Assembly: GCA_002320285.1 (NCBI GenBank)
Contig: DCKE01000018.1
Coordinates: 81,833 to 104,936, forward strand
Reading direction: 5' to 3'
Length of the DNA stretch: 23,104 bases
Origin: Flavobacteriaceae bacterium UBA1682
GTDB lineage: Bacteria > Bacteroidota > Bacteroidia > Flavobacteriales > Flavobacteriaceae
In this document: one piece after another, positions 17,101-23,104 of the stretch
Layout of the letters: each line of letters opens with the position of its first letter
Numbering within the stretch: position 1 is the first letter of the stretch
Notes under the pieces: generated by a model
What the model was told of the DNA's origin: nothing
The model's database searches: none
The model's input: the letters and a program-made list of their open reading frames with translations, nothing else
Made by a program: the position numbers and the translations under genes

Positions 17101-17315
17101 ACACCGTTAATCGATTCTTCCAAAGAAGGGGCCACGGCCCGCAAAACGGTTTCTGCGTTGGCACCGGGATATAAGGCGGTAACGAGTACAGAGGGGGGAG
17201 CAATATCTGGGAATTGCTGTAAGGGCAGTTTGTACAATCCCAATACCCCCAAAATAACGAGGATGATAGAGATTACAGTGGCCAGTACGGGTCTGTTTAT
17301 GAATTTTTTAAACAT
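14157..17315 (-). CDS. acrB: HAE1-family RND multidrug efflux pump
   Basis: A 1052-residue inner-membrane transporter of AcrB type. It starts with FKKFINRPVLATVISIILV (TM1). The proton-relay pair falls at D407-D408 (IVVDDAIVVVEA), the same numbering as E. coli AcrB. The TM10 lysine is K945 in GLLAKNAILIIEF. The tandem porter subdomains (for example PLQQFPDIAPPSV and SPALAALFLK regions) and twelve membrane segments are intact. It exports hydrophobic drugs, bile-salt-like or dye compounds by proton antiport together with the flanking adaptor and outer-membrane factor. The start codon lies 10 nt after the adaptor stop. The substrate range cannot be read from sequence. Confidence 0.97.
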   Translation of the reverse strand: MFKKFINRPVLATVISIILVILGVLGLYKLPLQQFPDIAPPSVLVTALYPGANAETVLRAVAPSLEESINGVENMTYMTSTASNDGSLSIMVYFKLGTDPDQAAVNVQNRVAQATNQMPAEVIRAGITTNKQQNSLLMVVSLYAEDDKAFDETFLANYAQINIIPEIKRISGVGQSTIFGGNKDYAMRVWLNPTQMATYNLTPAEVTAAIQDKNLEAAPGKFGESSTESFEYVIKYKGKLNEASQYENIIIRSNADGSVLRLKDVAKVELGSYTYGSSTKVNAKPGINIGTMQLAGSNASEIQVAIDELMQRVSKDFPKGVKYLILYNTKDALDQSINQVITTLIEAFILVFLVVFIFLQDIRSTLIPAIAVPVAILGTFFFMMLFGFSINLLTLFALILAIGIVVDDAIVVVEAVHSKMELSHLSPKAATKSAMSEITGAIISITLVMAAVFLPVGFMEGSTGVFYRQFALTLAIAIIISAVNALTLSPALAALFLKSTHHGTQTEPERKKTFKEKFFIGFNRGFDNLANKYLGSIRTMIRYKWLSLGGLALVMLATVLLVNKTKTGFIPSEDQGFMAISVSLPGGTSLERTKKIMDEAEAIIAQLPSAKIVNAMSGFNIMTQSTNPSTGVIFLLLKPNKERGAVSDINQIMGEVNQKLSVVKGANFFVFTFPTVPGFSNVDGLDMVLQDKTGGSLNQFSEIGNQFIGALMQRPEIAVAFTTFKADYPQYDLEVDEIKAAQLQVDVKEILQTMQAYFGSSQASDFNRFGKYYRVMIQAQKDDRSNLNAMEGVFVKNKRNEAVPINTLVTLKRVYGPETASRYNLFNSISINAIANPGFSSGDAIKAVEEVAAQQLPTGYSYQFSGMTKEELSSGGQSLIIFTLSLLFIYFLLAAQYESYILPFAVILSIPTGIIGVFVAIGLAGIENNIYVQVALVMLIGLLAKNAILIIEFALQRRRAGKTLVFSVMEASKLRLRPIIMTSVAFIAGLIPMMNVKGPSAMGNHSISIGAAGGMLSGVVLGLFIIPVLFIVFQILHEKISGPISTEEEDEI

Positions 17316-17325
17316 GGAGGTTTAC

Positions 17326-18471
17326 TTATATTTTAGAATTAGTGAGGGCAGCGGTGGCTGGGCTAGGGGTTTCCGGTTGTATGGTCATGCCGTCTTGTAG
17401 TCTTTCAAAACCTTTGAGTACGATGCGATCGCCGGATTTTAACTGCTGATCAATCAGATAGTCATTACCACTGCGGCCGATGATTTGTACCGGTGTTTTA
17501 AATACTTTGTTGGAAGCATCCACAGCAAAAACAAAAACTTTGTCTTGAATTTCTACGGTGGCCTCTTGCGGAATCAACAGTGCTTGGCTGTGCTGCATTT
17601 TCAATTGAATTTTTCCGGTATTGCCCGAACGCAAAGCCCCATCGGGATTTGGAAATGTAGCGCGCAACATAATAGCTCCGGTATTTTTGTCAAATTGACC
17701 GTCGATGACATCGATTTTACCGAGTTCTTTATAGACTGTTTTATCTGCTAAGAGCAAGGAAACCGGTGCGAGATTTTTGACTTTATCGCCCAAAGTGCTG
17801 CCTTCGTATTGGTTTTTAAACTGAATAAAATCCATTTCTCCCAAAGAGAAGTAGGCGTAGACCTGTTGTATATTAGACAAGCTCGTCAAAGCTTCCACGT
17901 CGGTTGGAGCGAGTAAGCTACCCTGACGTTTGGGCAATCTGCCGATATAACCGTTTACCGGTGCCTGTATGCTGGTATAGTTGAGATCAATTTTGGCGTT
18001 TTCGACCATGGCTTTGGCCTGTTCTAAGGTAGAAAGCGCTATTTTATGAGCGGCTTGAGCCGTTTTTAACTGGTAGTCCGAAACCACTTTGTTCTGTACC
18101 AATGGCGTTAATTTGTCTATTTCCAATTGAGTGTTGATCAAGGCTGCTTTGGCGGCATTGAGATTTCCCGTGGCCATGTTGAGTTGCTCTCTAAACGGGC
18201 GTTCGTTTATTTTAAACAACAATTGACCTTGGGTGACATAAGCACCTTCGTCTATGTATATTTTGTCGAGTACACCGCCAACCTGAGGGCGTATTTCGAT
18301 ATCAACAATACCGCGTATCGCAGCGGGATATTCAGAAACCGTCGTAGTTGCTGTATTTTGCAAGGTGTAAACGGGCAATTGCGGTATAGCAGTTTCCTGT
18401 GTAGTAGCTTTTTCTGAACAGGACTGCAGGAAAAAAGCTAAAAGGACACTAGTAAATAGTATTTTTTTCAT
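17326..18471 (-). CDS. acrA: RND efflux periplasmic adaptor lipoprotein
   Basis: A 381-residue membrane-fusion protein. The signal peptide with lipobox LQSC gives lipidated Cys18. A lipoyl half-motif IEIRPQVGGVLDKIYIDEGAYV lies at about 57-80, followed by a helical hairpin at about 95-160, the second lipoyl half IDLNYTSIQAPVNGYIGR at about 165-185, then beta-barrel and membrane-proximal domains to about 365. This is the AcrA/MexA architecture. It links the pump to the outer-membrane channel. It is the first gene of the operon; its upstream region carries four TAAC-N3-GTTA palindromes that probably bind the TetR protein encoded next to it. Confidence 0.95.
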   Translation of the reverse strand: MKKILFTSVLLAFFLQSCSEKATTQETAIPQLPVYTLQNTATTTVSEYPAAIRGIVDIEIRPQVGGVLDKIYIDEGAYVTQGQLLFKINERPFREQLNMATGNLNAAKAALINTQLEIDKLTPLVQNKVVSDYQLKTAQAAHKIALSTLEQAKAMVENAKIDLNYTSIQAPVNGYIGRLPKRQGSLLAPTDVEALTSLSNIQQVYAYFSLGEMDFIQFKNQYEGSTLGDKVKNLAPVSLLLADKTVYKELGKIDVIDGQFDKNTGAIMLRATFPNPDGALRSGNTGKIQLKMQHSQALLIPQEATVEIQDKVFVFAVDASNKVFKTPVQIIGRSGNDYLIDQQLKSGDRIVLKGFERLQDGMTIQPETPSPATAALTNSKI

Positions 18472-18527
18472 TTTTGAATAGGGTAGTTTTGAATTAGTGA
18501 AAATTATTATTAATTGAGTTAGTTTAT

Positions 18528-18540
18528 TTAACAGCGTTAA
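18528..18540. promoter_or_regulatory. TetR operator candidate 1 (TTAAC-AGC-GTTAA)
   Basis: A 13-bp inverted repeat with TTAAC and GTTAA half-sites around AGC, 56 nt upstream of the adaptor start. The same core recurs at 18682, 18802 and, with AAC in the centre, before tetR. Confidence 0.7.
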
Positions 18541-18663
18541 GTACTAAAGCATAAGCAGTCAATAAAAGCTCATATCCATAGGGTGTTACAGTAAATGACA
18601 AATGTGGGGGTAATGCGGTACATCCATTGGTATATTGGAAGTACGCATCATAGCAAGGGTCTT

Positions 18664-18674
18664 TAACTATGTTA
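18664..18674. promoter_or_regulatory. TetR operator candidate 2 (TAAC-TAT-GTTA)
   Basis: The same half-sites as the other copies but with TAT in the centre; the symmetric flanks TT and AA extend it. Its centre is 18 bp from the next copy at 18682, so two dimers could bind side by side. Confidence 0.55.
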
Positions 18675-18681
18675 AATTAGA

Positions 18682-18692
18682 TAACAGCGTTA
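18682..18692. promoter_or_regulatory. TetR operator candidate 3 (TAAC-AGC-GTTA)
   Basis: Identical core to candidate 1, followed like it by AGT. It lies in the middle of the 386-bp intergenic region between the adaptor and tetR. Confidence 0.7.
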
Positions 18693-18801
18693 AGTGAAAG
18701 GCAGAAAAAAGAGGTAAATGAGGACTAATTTAATAGCGTAGTACATGATTTTTAGTTTGAAATAAAGTTTAAAGATCTTCTTTTAATGTTCTTAATTTTT
18801 C

Positions 18802-18812
18802 TAACAGCGTTA
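18802..18812. promoter_or_regulatory. TetR operator candidate 4 (TAAC-AGC-GTTA)
   Basis: Identical core. To its right, AAAGTACTGTATTTTTAAT (18826-18844) resembles the promoter segment beside the operator in front of tetR, so this may be the operator of a minus-strand pump promoter (box TACTTTG at 18831-18825, one T short of TAnnTTTG). Confidence 0.65.
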
Positions 18813-18857
18813 AGTACATGGGTACAAAGTACTGTATTTTTAATGTTTTACTACATT

Positions 18858-19469
18858 CTACGAGGAAATTTCTTCTTGATACAGTGATTTGATAATAGCG
18901 CTTACGGCATCTTTAAAAATTTGATCATTAGTGGTAGGAGCCAAGCCATTTCCAATCATGTTAACAGAGATCAAACCGTGAATAACAGAAAAAAATGTAA
19001 AATACTTTAATTTGACATCGGCATCTGAAGGATTTTGTTGTTCCATCACTGCGGCAATGGTATTGAAAAACAGTTGGTAGGTGGTTTCAGTGTCGGGAAC
19101 TATAGGTTGTGTACAACACTTCATTTCTACGCCGTACATCACTTGGTACAGCTCCTTGTTTTCAAAGGCAAAATTCCAAAAAGCAATCCACATCACTTCC
19201 AATTGTAAGGCGGGATCCGTTTGAGATAATTGGGCTTGCTTAATATTCTTAATCAATCGAAGAAAACCTTTACAAGTCAATTCGTCTAAAATCGCTTGTT
19301 TATTGGAAAAATATTCGTAAATTATAGGTGCGGTATATTCGATGCGATCGGCAATCTTACGCATGTTTAAACCTTCCCAGCCTTCTTCTTTGACAATCGC
19401 ATATGCGGCATCGAGAATACTATTTCTAGTCTCTTCCTTTTGTCTCAATATTCGATCTTTACTTGCCAT
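18858..19469 (-). CDS. TetR/AcrR-family repressor of the RND operon
   Basis: A 203-residue protein. The N-terminal TetR HTH spans about 15-60 (TRNSILDAAYAIVKEEGWEGLNMRKIADRI, then YTAPIIYEYFSNKQAIL), with the usual YEYF.NK recognition-helix end. The remaining helices (65-200) form the ligand-binding domain, including a Trp/Phe-rich segment VMWIAFWNFAFENKELYQ and a CC pair at about 118-119. It lies on the same strand directly upstream of the pump operon. TAAC-N3-GTTA sites before both itself and the adaptor gene suggest it represses both and is released by a pump substrate. No other gene lies between it and the adaptor. The inducer is unknown. Confidence 0.92.
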   Translation of the reverse strand: MASKDRILRQKEETRNSILDAAYAIVKEEGWEGLNMRKIADRIEYTAPIIYEYFSNKQAILDELTCKGFLRLIKNIKQAQLSQTDPALQLEVMWIAFWNFAFENKELYQVMYGVEMKCCTQPIVPDTETTYQLFFNTIAAVMEQQNPSDADVKLKYFTFFSVIHGLISVNMIGNGLAPTTNDQIFKDAVSAIIKSLYQEEISS

Positions 19470-19479
19470 ATTAAATTAT

Positions 19480-19492
19480 CTAACAACGTTAG
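19480..19492. promoter_or_regulatory. TetR operator candidate 5 (CTAAC-AAC-GTTAG), autoregulatory
   Basis: A 13-bp inverted repeat, 10 nt upstream of the tetR start and directly downstream of its -7 box (19494-19501), so bound repressor would cover the transcription start. Confidence 0.75.
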
Positions 19493-19493
19493 G

Positions 19494-19501
19494 CAAAAGT
19501 A
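19494..19501 (-). promoter_or_regulatory. tetR -7 box (TACTTTTG)
   Basis: An exact TAnnTTTG match on minus, with the expected transcription start falling inside operator candidate 5. No clear TTG -33 element is visible about 20 nt upstream. Confidence 0.6.
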
Positions 19502-19727
19502 CTGTAATTTTTAATACGATGGATTGGTATTTTAAATATTTATTTTTATTCGAGTATTTTTTATATTAAATAACTGTATAGTAGTGTTTTATAATTTTTT
19601 GTTTAATCCATAAATAGGGTGGGAATTCTAAGGGTTAGCTGTTGAGTGGAATCGAAAAGCATATTCATGCGCTGTTGCTCCAAATTATTCTTTAACTTTA
19701 GTATGGTATTTTTAAATCGGGATCAAT

Positions 19728-20423
19728 ATGGAGACTAAACGGGAAATGCATTATATAACTAGAAGTGGTTGGCTTCGAGCGGCTGTTTTGGGAGCTAACG
19801 ACGGCATTATATCGACCACGAGTTTGGTGATTGGTATAGCTGCGGCAAGTGACACGAGAGACCCGGTGGTACTGGCAGCAGTTGCGGGTATAGTTGCCGG
19901 TGCGCTGTCGATGGCGGCGGGGGAATACGTATCGGTCAGTTCACAGAGTGATATTGAAAAAGCCGATTTAATACGAGAACAGATAGAATTGAATGAGTGG
20001 CCAGAGGCGGAGTTGGAGGAGTTGACGCAAATCTATAAAGCAAAGGGACTCTCGTCGGACTTGGCTCGGGAGGTAGCGGTACAATTAACCGAATACAATG
20101 CCTTAAAAGCGCATGCACACGATGAATTGGGAATTAGTGAGCTCACCCAGGCAAAACCCTTCCAGGCGGCTATATCATCTGCGGTGGCGTTTATCGCAGG
20201 AGGGATATTGCCTTTAGTGGTGGCTATAGTGGCACCCATGCCTTATATGTTGTATTACCAATATGCTTTTGCCATAGTGTTTTTGGCACTTTCGGGCAGT
20301 TTGGCTGCGAGAGCTGGTGGTTTTAACAAGGGGAAATCAATCCTGCGCATCTGCCTTTGGGGGACGGTAGCCATGATAGTATCGGCATTGGTCGGTTATA
20401 TTTTTGGTGTACAAACCGCATAG
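19728..20423 (+). CDS. VIT1/CCC1-family Fe2+/Mn2+ transporter
   Basis: A 231-residue membrane protein. TM1 and TM2 carry the family signature (VLGANDGIISTTSLVIGIAAA, then AGALSMAAGEYVSVSSQSD, where the MAAGEY motif with its Glu is conserved in metal-exporting VIT1 proteins). A cytosolic acidic/helical segment (about 75-135, rich in Glu) matches the metal-binding domain of the family, followed by TM3-TM5 (to about 228). Length and topology are complete. Members move Fe2+ or Mn2+ out of the cytosol in exchange for protons. It is a single gene that shares a terminator with the convergent HugZ-like gene. Confidence 0.92.
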   Translation: METKREMHYITRSGWLRAAVLGANDGIISTTSLVIGIAAASDTRDPVVLAAVAGIVAGALSMAAGEYVSVSSQSDIEKADLIREQIELNEWPEAELEELTQIYKAKGLSSDLAREVAVQLTEYNALKAHAHDELGISELTQAKPFQAAISSAVAFIAGGILPLVVAIVAPMPYMLYYQYAFAIVFLALSGSLAARAGGFNKGKSILRICLWGTVAMIVSALVGYIFGVQTA

Positions 20424-20455
20424 GAATTATATGAGGAGTTTTGACTAAAAGCCAT

Positions 20456-20488
20456 AAAAAAGGCGAAACACTTGAGGTGTTTCGCCTT
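20456..20488. terminator. Bidirectional intrinsic terminator
   Basis: A perfect 12-bp stem AAGGCGAAACAC / GTGTTTCGCCTT with loop TTGAG. On minus it runs into a six-T tract, strong for the HugZ-like gene; on + the following sequence is TATATATA, weaker for the VIT1 gene. It separates two convergent genes. Confidence 0.9.
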
Positions 20489-20509
20489 ATATATACGCTG
20501 TAATAGCGG

Positions 20510-21064
20510 TTAGTTTTGCTCTGAATCTAAGTTGTGAGCACCGTGATTACCGGTTCTATGATCTTGGACTTCTAAGTCTGCATTTACGAAATAAGCACTT
20601 CCAAATCCGTTTACATAAGCACCTTTGATCGGTTTTAAATCAAACATGATAAAGTCGTCCATTTCAGAAATAACATCAACCACTTTTCCGTGTCTTGTTT
20701 TTAAAGCTTCTAAAGCTCTGTTCCACAAATCACCGCCTTTTTCCACCAAAACAGCTTCGCTATCAATAGTTAGACGATTACGTGCATAAATCTGACGAGA
20801 TGCAGACTCATCATCGATAAACATAAAAGAAACTTTCTTACCGTCTCTTAAGTTTTTGGTATGGCGTGCCATATAAGAAACTAAAATCTGAAAACTTCCG
20901 TCTAAATTTACAAACGGAGCATAACTAGAGTTTGGAATACCCTCTGTGTCGATGGTTGCTAAAATCAACGATTTTGAACTTTCGATCAACTCGTGAACTT
21001 TAGGTGCTTTTGGTTGTACTTTGCTGTGGTCTAATTCTGCTGGATTACCATGATTATTACTCAT
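20510..21064 (-). CDS. HugZ/HutZ-like FMN-barrel (PNPOx-like) protein
   Basis: A 184-residue protein of the split-barrel flavin-binding fold. SSKSLILATIDTEGIPNSSYAPFV (about 29-52) and YMARHTKNL (about 64-72) match the HugZ/HutZ subgroup of pyridoxamine-phosphate-oxidase-like proteins, which bind or degrade haem in some bacteria. The C-terminal GFGSAYFVNADL and the His-rich GNHGAHN tail extend beyond the barrel. Role inferred: haem or iron-related redox or storage, consistent with the convergent Fe/Mn transporter. A general FMN-dependent oxidoreductase is the alternative. ATG 21064 fits the domain start. Confidence 0.7.
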   Translation of the reverse strand: MSNNHGNPAELDHSKVQPKAPKVHELIESSKSLILATIDTEGIPNSSYAPFVNLDGSFQILVSYMARHTKNLRDGKKVSFMFIDDESASRQIYARNRLTIDSEAVLVEKGGDLWNRALEALKTRHGKVVDVISEMDDFIMFDLKPIKGAYVNGFGSAYFVNADLEVQDHRTGNHGAHNLDSEQN

Positions 21065-21393
21065 AATATGTGTATTTATTAATAAACTTCAATGTTTTTC
21101 CACCTTATTTCACTTGTAAAAAAGATAGAAATTATAATGCGCTAATTTAAACCAAATAAGAATAATATCCTACCCTAAGAAAAAAAATTAAAAGACCAAT
21201 TGTAGTACTTTTAAGACTTATCAGAGACGTATACTCCCAGCAGTCCACGGTTATAGCCTTTTATAGACAGGGAATATAAACTTATTTTGGGGAATTTTTA
21301 AGGGGAATTTCAACGGATAAGCGTGTTTAAAATTGTAAATTTGTGAAAGTCAGATTTTCTTTCTCCAGTTAATTAACACGACAAACAGATAAA
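21065..21393. other. Intergenic region between the HugZ-like and MFS genes
   Basis: A 329-bp A/T-rich divergent region. I see no ORF, tRNA or strong hairpin in it. The only recognisable element is the TAAATTTG box near its right end, annotated separately. No exact TAnnTTTG match was found for the minus-strand gene. Confidence 0.6.
21336..21343 (+). promoter_or_regulatory. Putative -7 box (TAAATTTG) for the MFS gene
   Basis: An exact TAnnTTTG match 50 nt before the ATG. A -33 TTG is not evident at the usual distance, so the promoter is only partly supported. Confidence 0.4.
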
Positions 21394-22833
21394 ATGAGTT
21401 CAGAATCATTGGTAAATGCAACGACCCAAAAATATTTGCCATGGCTTGGAGCCATGGCTATTTTTATGCAAGCTTTAGATGCGACTATTTTAAATACCGC
21501 CTTACCATCGATTGCGAAAAACCTAAACGAATCGCCTTTAAAATTGCAATCGGTTATCGTTGCTTACACCTTGACTGTGGCTTTACTGATTCCATTGAGC
21601 GGTTGGTTGGCCGATAAATATGGAACCAAAAAGATCTTTATGACGGCAGTCGGCATTTTTGCCTTGGGGTCCTTGTGTTGTAGTTTGTCCATTACTTTAG
21701 ATCAATTGGTGATGTCGCGAATAGTTCAGGCGGTTGGCGGATCGATGATGGTGCCTGTGGCGCGATTGACGTTGATTTATGCCTATCCAAAAGATCAGTT
21801 GTTAAAAGTGATTAATTTCATTACGATTCCCGCTCTGATCGGTCCGATGTTAGGGCCTACGGTTGGTGGTTTTTTGGTAGAAACCCTATCGTGGCACTGG
21901 ATTTTTTTGGTCAATATACCGTTTGGAATTTTTGCTATATGGATGGCGAGTTTTGCTATACCTGATTTTAAAAACCCGGTGAAGCGATTTGATATTTGGG
22001 GATGGATATGCTTTAGTGGTGGATTGACAACCTTGACTTTGATTATTGAACGTTGGAATTCGGACGCTGTCAAATTATGGCATTTGGGGGTACTGTTTGC
22101 GATTTCTGTTGTCTTAATCAGTTTATATATCTACCATGCTAAACGGGTTGACAACCCATTAATCAATTTAAAACTCTTTAAGATTAGAACTCTAAGGGTT
22201 GGATTAATAGCTAATCTGGTTACTCGATTTGGGATTGGCGGTATGCCGCTGATGATTCCTTTAATGCTTCAAGTGGGATATGGTTATTCTGCGTTTTATG
22301 CGGGTATTATGATGATTCCTTCAGCCTTATCGAATCTTACGGCACGTTCTTTTGTAGTGCCGATCGTAAGACGATATGGGTATAAGATGACTTTAATGTA
22401 TAACACAGCGATTTTAGGGGTACTGATAGCGGTGTTTTTCTTTTTACAACAAAATACTCCTTTATATATACTGATACCGATGTTGATGGCACACGGTTGT
22501 ATCAGTGCCATTCAATTTACATCTTTAAACACCATCTCACTAGCTGATTTGGACAAAGAGACCTCGAGTGAAGGGAATAGTTTGCTGTCGGTTACGCAGC
22601 AATTGTCGTTGAGTTTGGGGATCTCGATAGCCGCGATGATTTTAGTCTTGTTTAAAAATAGCGAGTGGTTGGACCACAGTCAGGATATCACTGTATTCCG
22701 ATATACCTTTTTAGTGATGGGAATCATGACGATTTTATCGTCGCTAATATTTTTGAATCTCAAAAGAGAAGATGGAAATGCATTGTCGGGTAAACGGGTT
22801 TACAAAGGTAAAAAGTTTAAAAAGCAACCTTAA
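21394..22833 (+). CDS. mdtD: MdtD-like MFS (DHA2-type) multidrug exporter
   Basis: A 479-residue transporter with about 14 predicted membrane segments. Motif A is SGWLADKYGTKKIF (about 68-81) and motif C is LIGPMLGPTVGGFL (about 147-162). LDATILNTALPSIAKNL (residues 27-43), VIVAYTLTVALLIPLSGWLAD and SWHWIFLVNIPFGI follow E. coli MdtD closely, as do the later SLNTISLADL and EGNSLLSVTQQLSLSLG regions, so I judge it an MdtD/HsrA relative rather than a generic EmrB. The C-terminus is basic (KGKKFKKQP). It stands alone, without an EmrA-like adaptor, so it probably works as a single-component drug/proton antiporter. Confidence 0.9.
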   Translation: MSSESLVNATTQKYLPWLGAMAIFMQALDATILNTALPSIAKNLNESPLKLQSVIVAYTLTVALLIPLSGWLADKYGTKKIFMTAVGIFALGSLCCSLSITLDQLVMSRIVQAVGGSMMVPVARLTLIYAYPKDQLLKVINFITIPALIGPMLGPTVGGFLVETLSWHWIFLVNIPFGIFAIWMASFAIPDFKNPVKRFDIWGWICFSGGLTTLTLIIERWNSDAVKLWHLGVLFAISVVLISLYIYHAKRVDNPLINLKLFKIRTLRVGLIANLVTRFGIGGMPLMIPLMLQVGYGYSAFYAGIMMIPSALSNLTARSFVVPIVRRYGYKMTLMYNTAILGVLIAVFFFLQQNTPLYILIPMLMAHGCISAIQFTSLNTISLADLDKETSSEGNSLLSVTQQLSLSLGISIAAMILVLFKNSEWLDHSQDITVFRYTFLVMGIMTILSSLIFLNLKREDGNALSGKRVYKGKKFKKQP

Positions 22834-23010
22834 TCCCAAGCGTGTCGTTGTCATATTCTTTGATTTTTACCGCTGTTGATTGTTCTGGTCTCGATGAATT
22901 TTTGGTGGTACGACGGTGCAATTTCGATGCTGTTGTGTTATAAAATGTCAATTGCTACGGTGTGAGCTTTGCAGACTGCTAAAACTTGCGCCCTTTTATA
23001 TTAACGAGGA

Positions 23011-23104
23011 AGTTAAAGCTCGTTGGAAGTTAAAGCTCGTTGGAAGTTAAAGTTCGTTGGGGAGTTAAAGCTCGTTGGGGAGTTAAAGCTCGTTGGGGAG
23101 TTAA
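23011..23104. repeat. Tandem array of 17-18 bp units, truncated at the window edge
   Basis: Five full units (starts 23011, 23028, 23045, 23063, 23081) and the beginning of a sixth (23099). Consensus AGTTAAAGCTCGTTGGGG. The first two units end GGA and are 17 bp; the later ones end GGGG and are 18 bp; unit 3 has TTCG instead of CTCG. Just upstream, TTAACGAGG (23001-23009) carries the complement of CTCGTT, so the first unit can fold into a hairpin with it. The array continues beyond the window. Function unknown. Confidence 0.85.

Noticed and set aside
22818..22954. Minus-strand open frame of about 45 codons ending IKEYDNDTLGIKVAF, overlapping the end of the MFS gene
   Set aside because: No start codon in good context, a stop just upstream and no recognisable family; the length is within chance. 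It could be the tail of a lost gene, but that is not supported.
23011..23104. CRISPR array
   Set aside because: Units are directly contiguous with no spacers.

Overview
The window looks like a chromosomal segment of a low-GC Bacteroidota, most likely a Flavobacteriia member. Evidence: genes without clear Shine-Dalgarno sequences, several matches to the Bacteroidota -7 box TAnnTTTG, a Bacteroidota-type alpha-2-macroglobulin, and XRE regulators typical of flavobacteria. No rRNA, tRNA, CRISPR array or insertion sequence was recognised.

Layout. 1-660 is a tandem array of nine units of about 75-90 bp, each opening with a CCCC-GTA-GGGG palindrome. It is followed on + by an exported retropepsin-fold protein that lacks both catalytic DTG motifs (708-1622) and a 1987-residue exported alpha-2-macroglobulin with an intact CxEQ thioester motif (1699-7662), closed by a strong terminator.

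7.8-12.6 kb is an accessory patch. It holds a nucleoside-deoxyribosyltransferase/TIR-like protein fused to a PcrA/UvrD-type Tudor-like tail; a decayed HD-domain dNTPase-like gene (found here by reading the minus strand at 8815-9113); a divergent XRE regulator and SymE-like toxin pair; an overlapping RelE/HigB-like toxin and HTH antitoxin operon with a 16-bp perfect palindrome upstream; and a 419-residue protein of unknown function.

12.6-19.5 kb is a tripartite RND efflux locus on minus: adaptor lipoprotein, HAE1-type pump and outer-membrane factor, with a TetR regulator upstream. Five TAAC-N3-GTTA palindromes lie before the adaptor and before tetR. The tetR copy sits immediately downstream of a TACTTTTG -7 box, which suggests autoregulation and shared control of the pump.

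19.7-22.8 kb holds a VIT1/CCC1-type Fe/Mn transporter, a convergent HugZ-like FMN-barrel protein sharing a bidirectional terminator with it, and an MdtD-like MFS drug exporter. The right edge enters another tandem array, of 17-18 bp units, that runs off the window.

How they fit: the right two thirds serve drug and metal efflux under local control, the left third is envelope or surface biology, and the middle is a toxin/defence-like insertion zone. The most novel candidate is the NDT/TIR-like-Tudor fusion. All family calls come from reading motifs, not from database searches.
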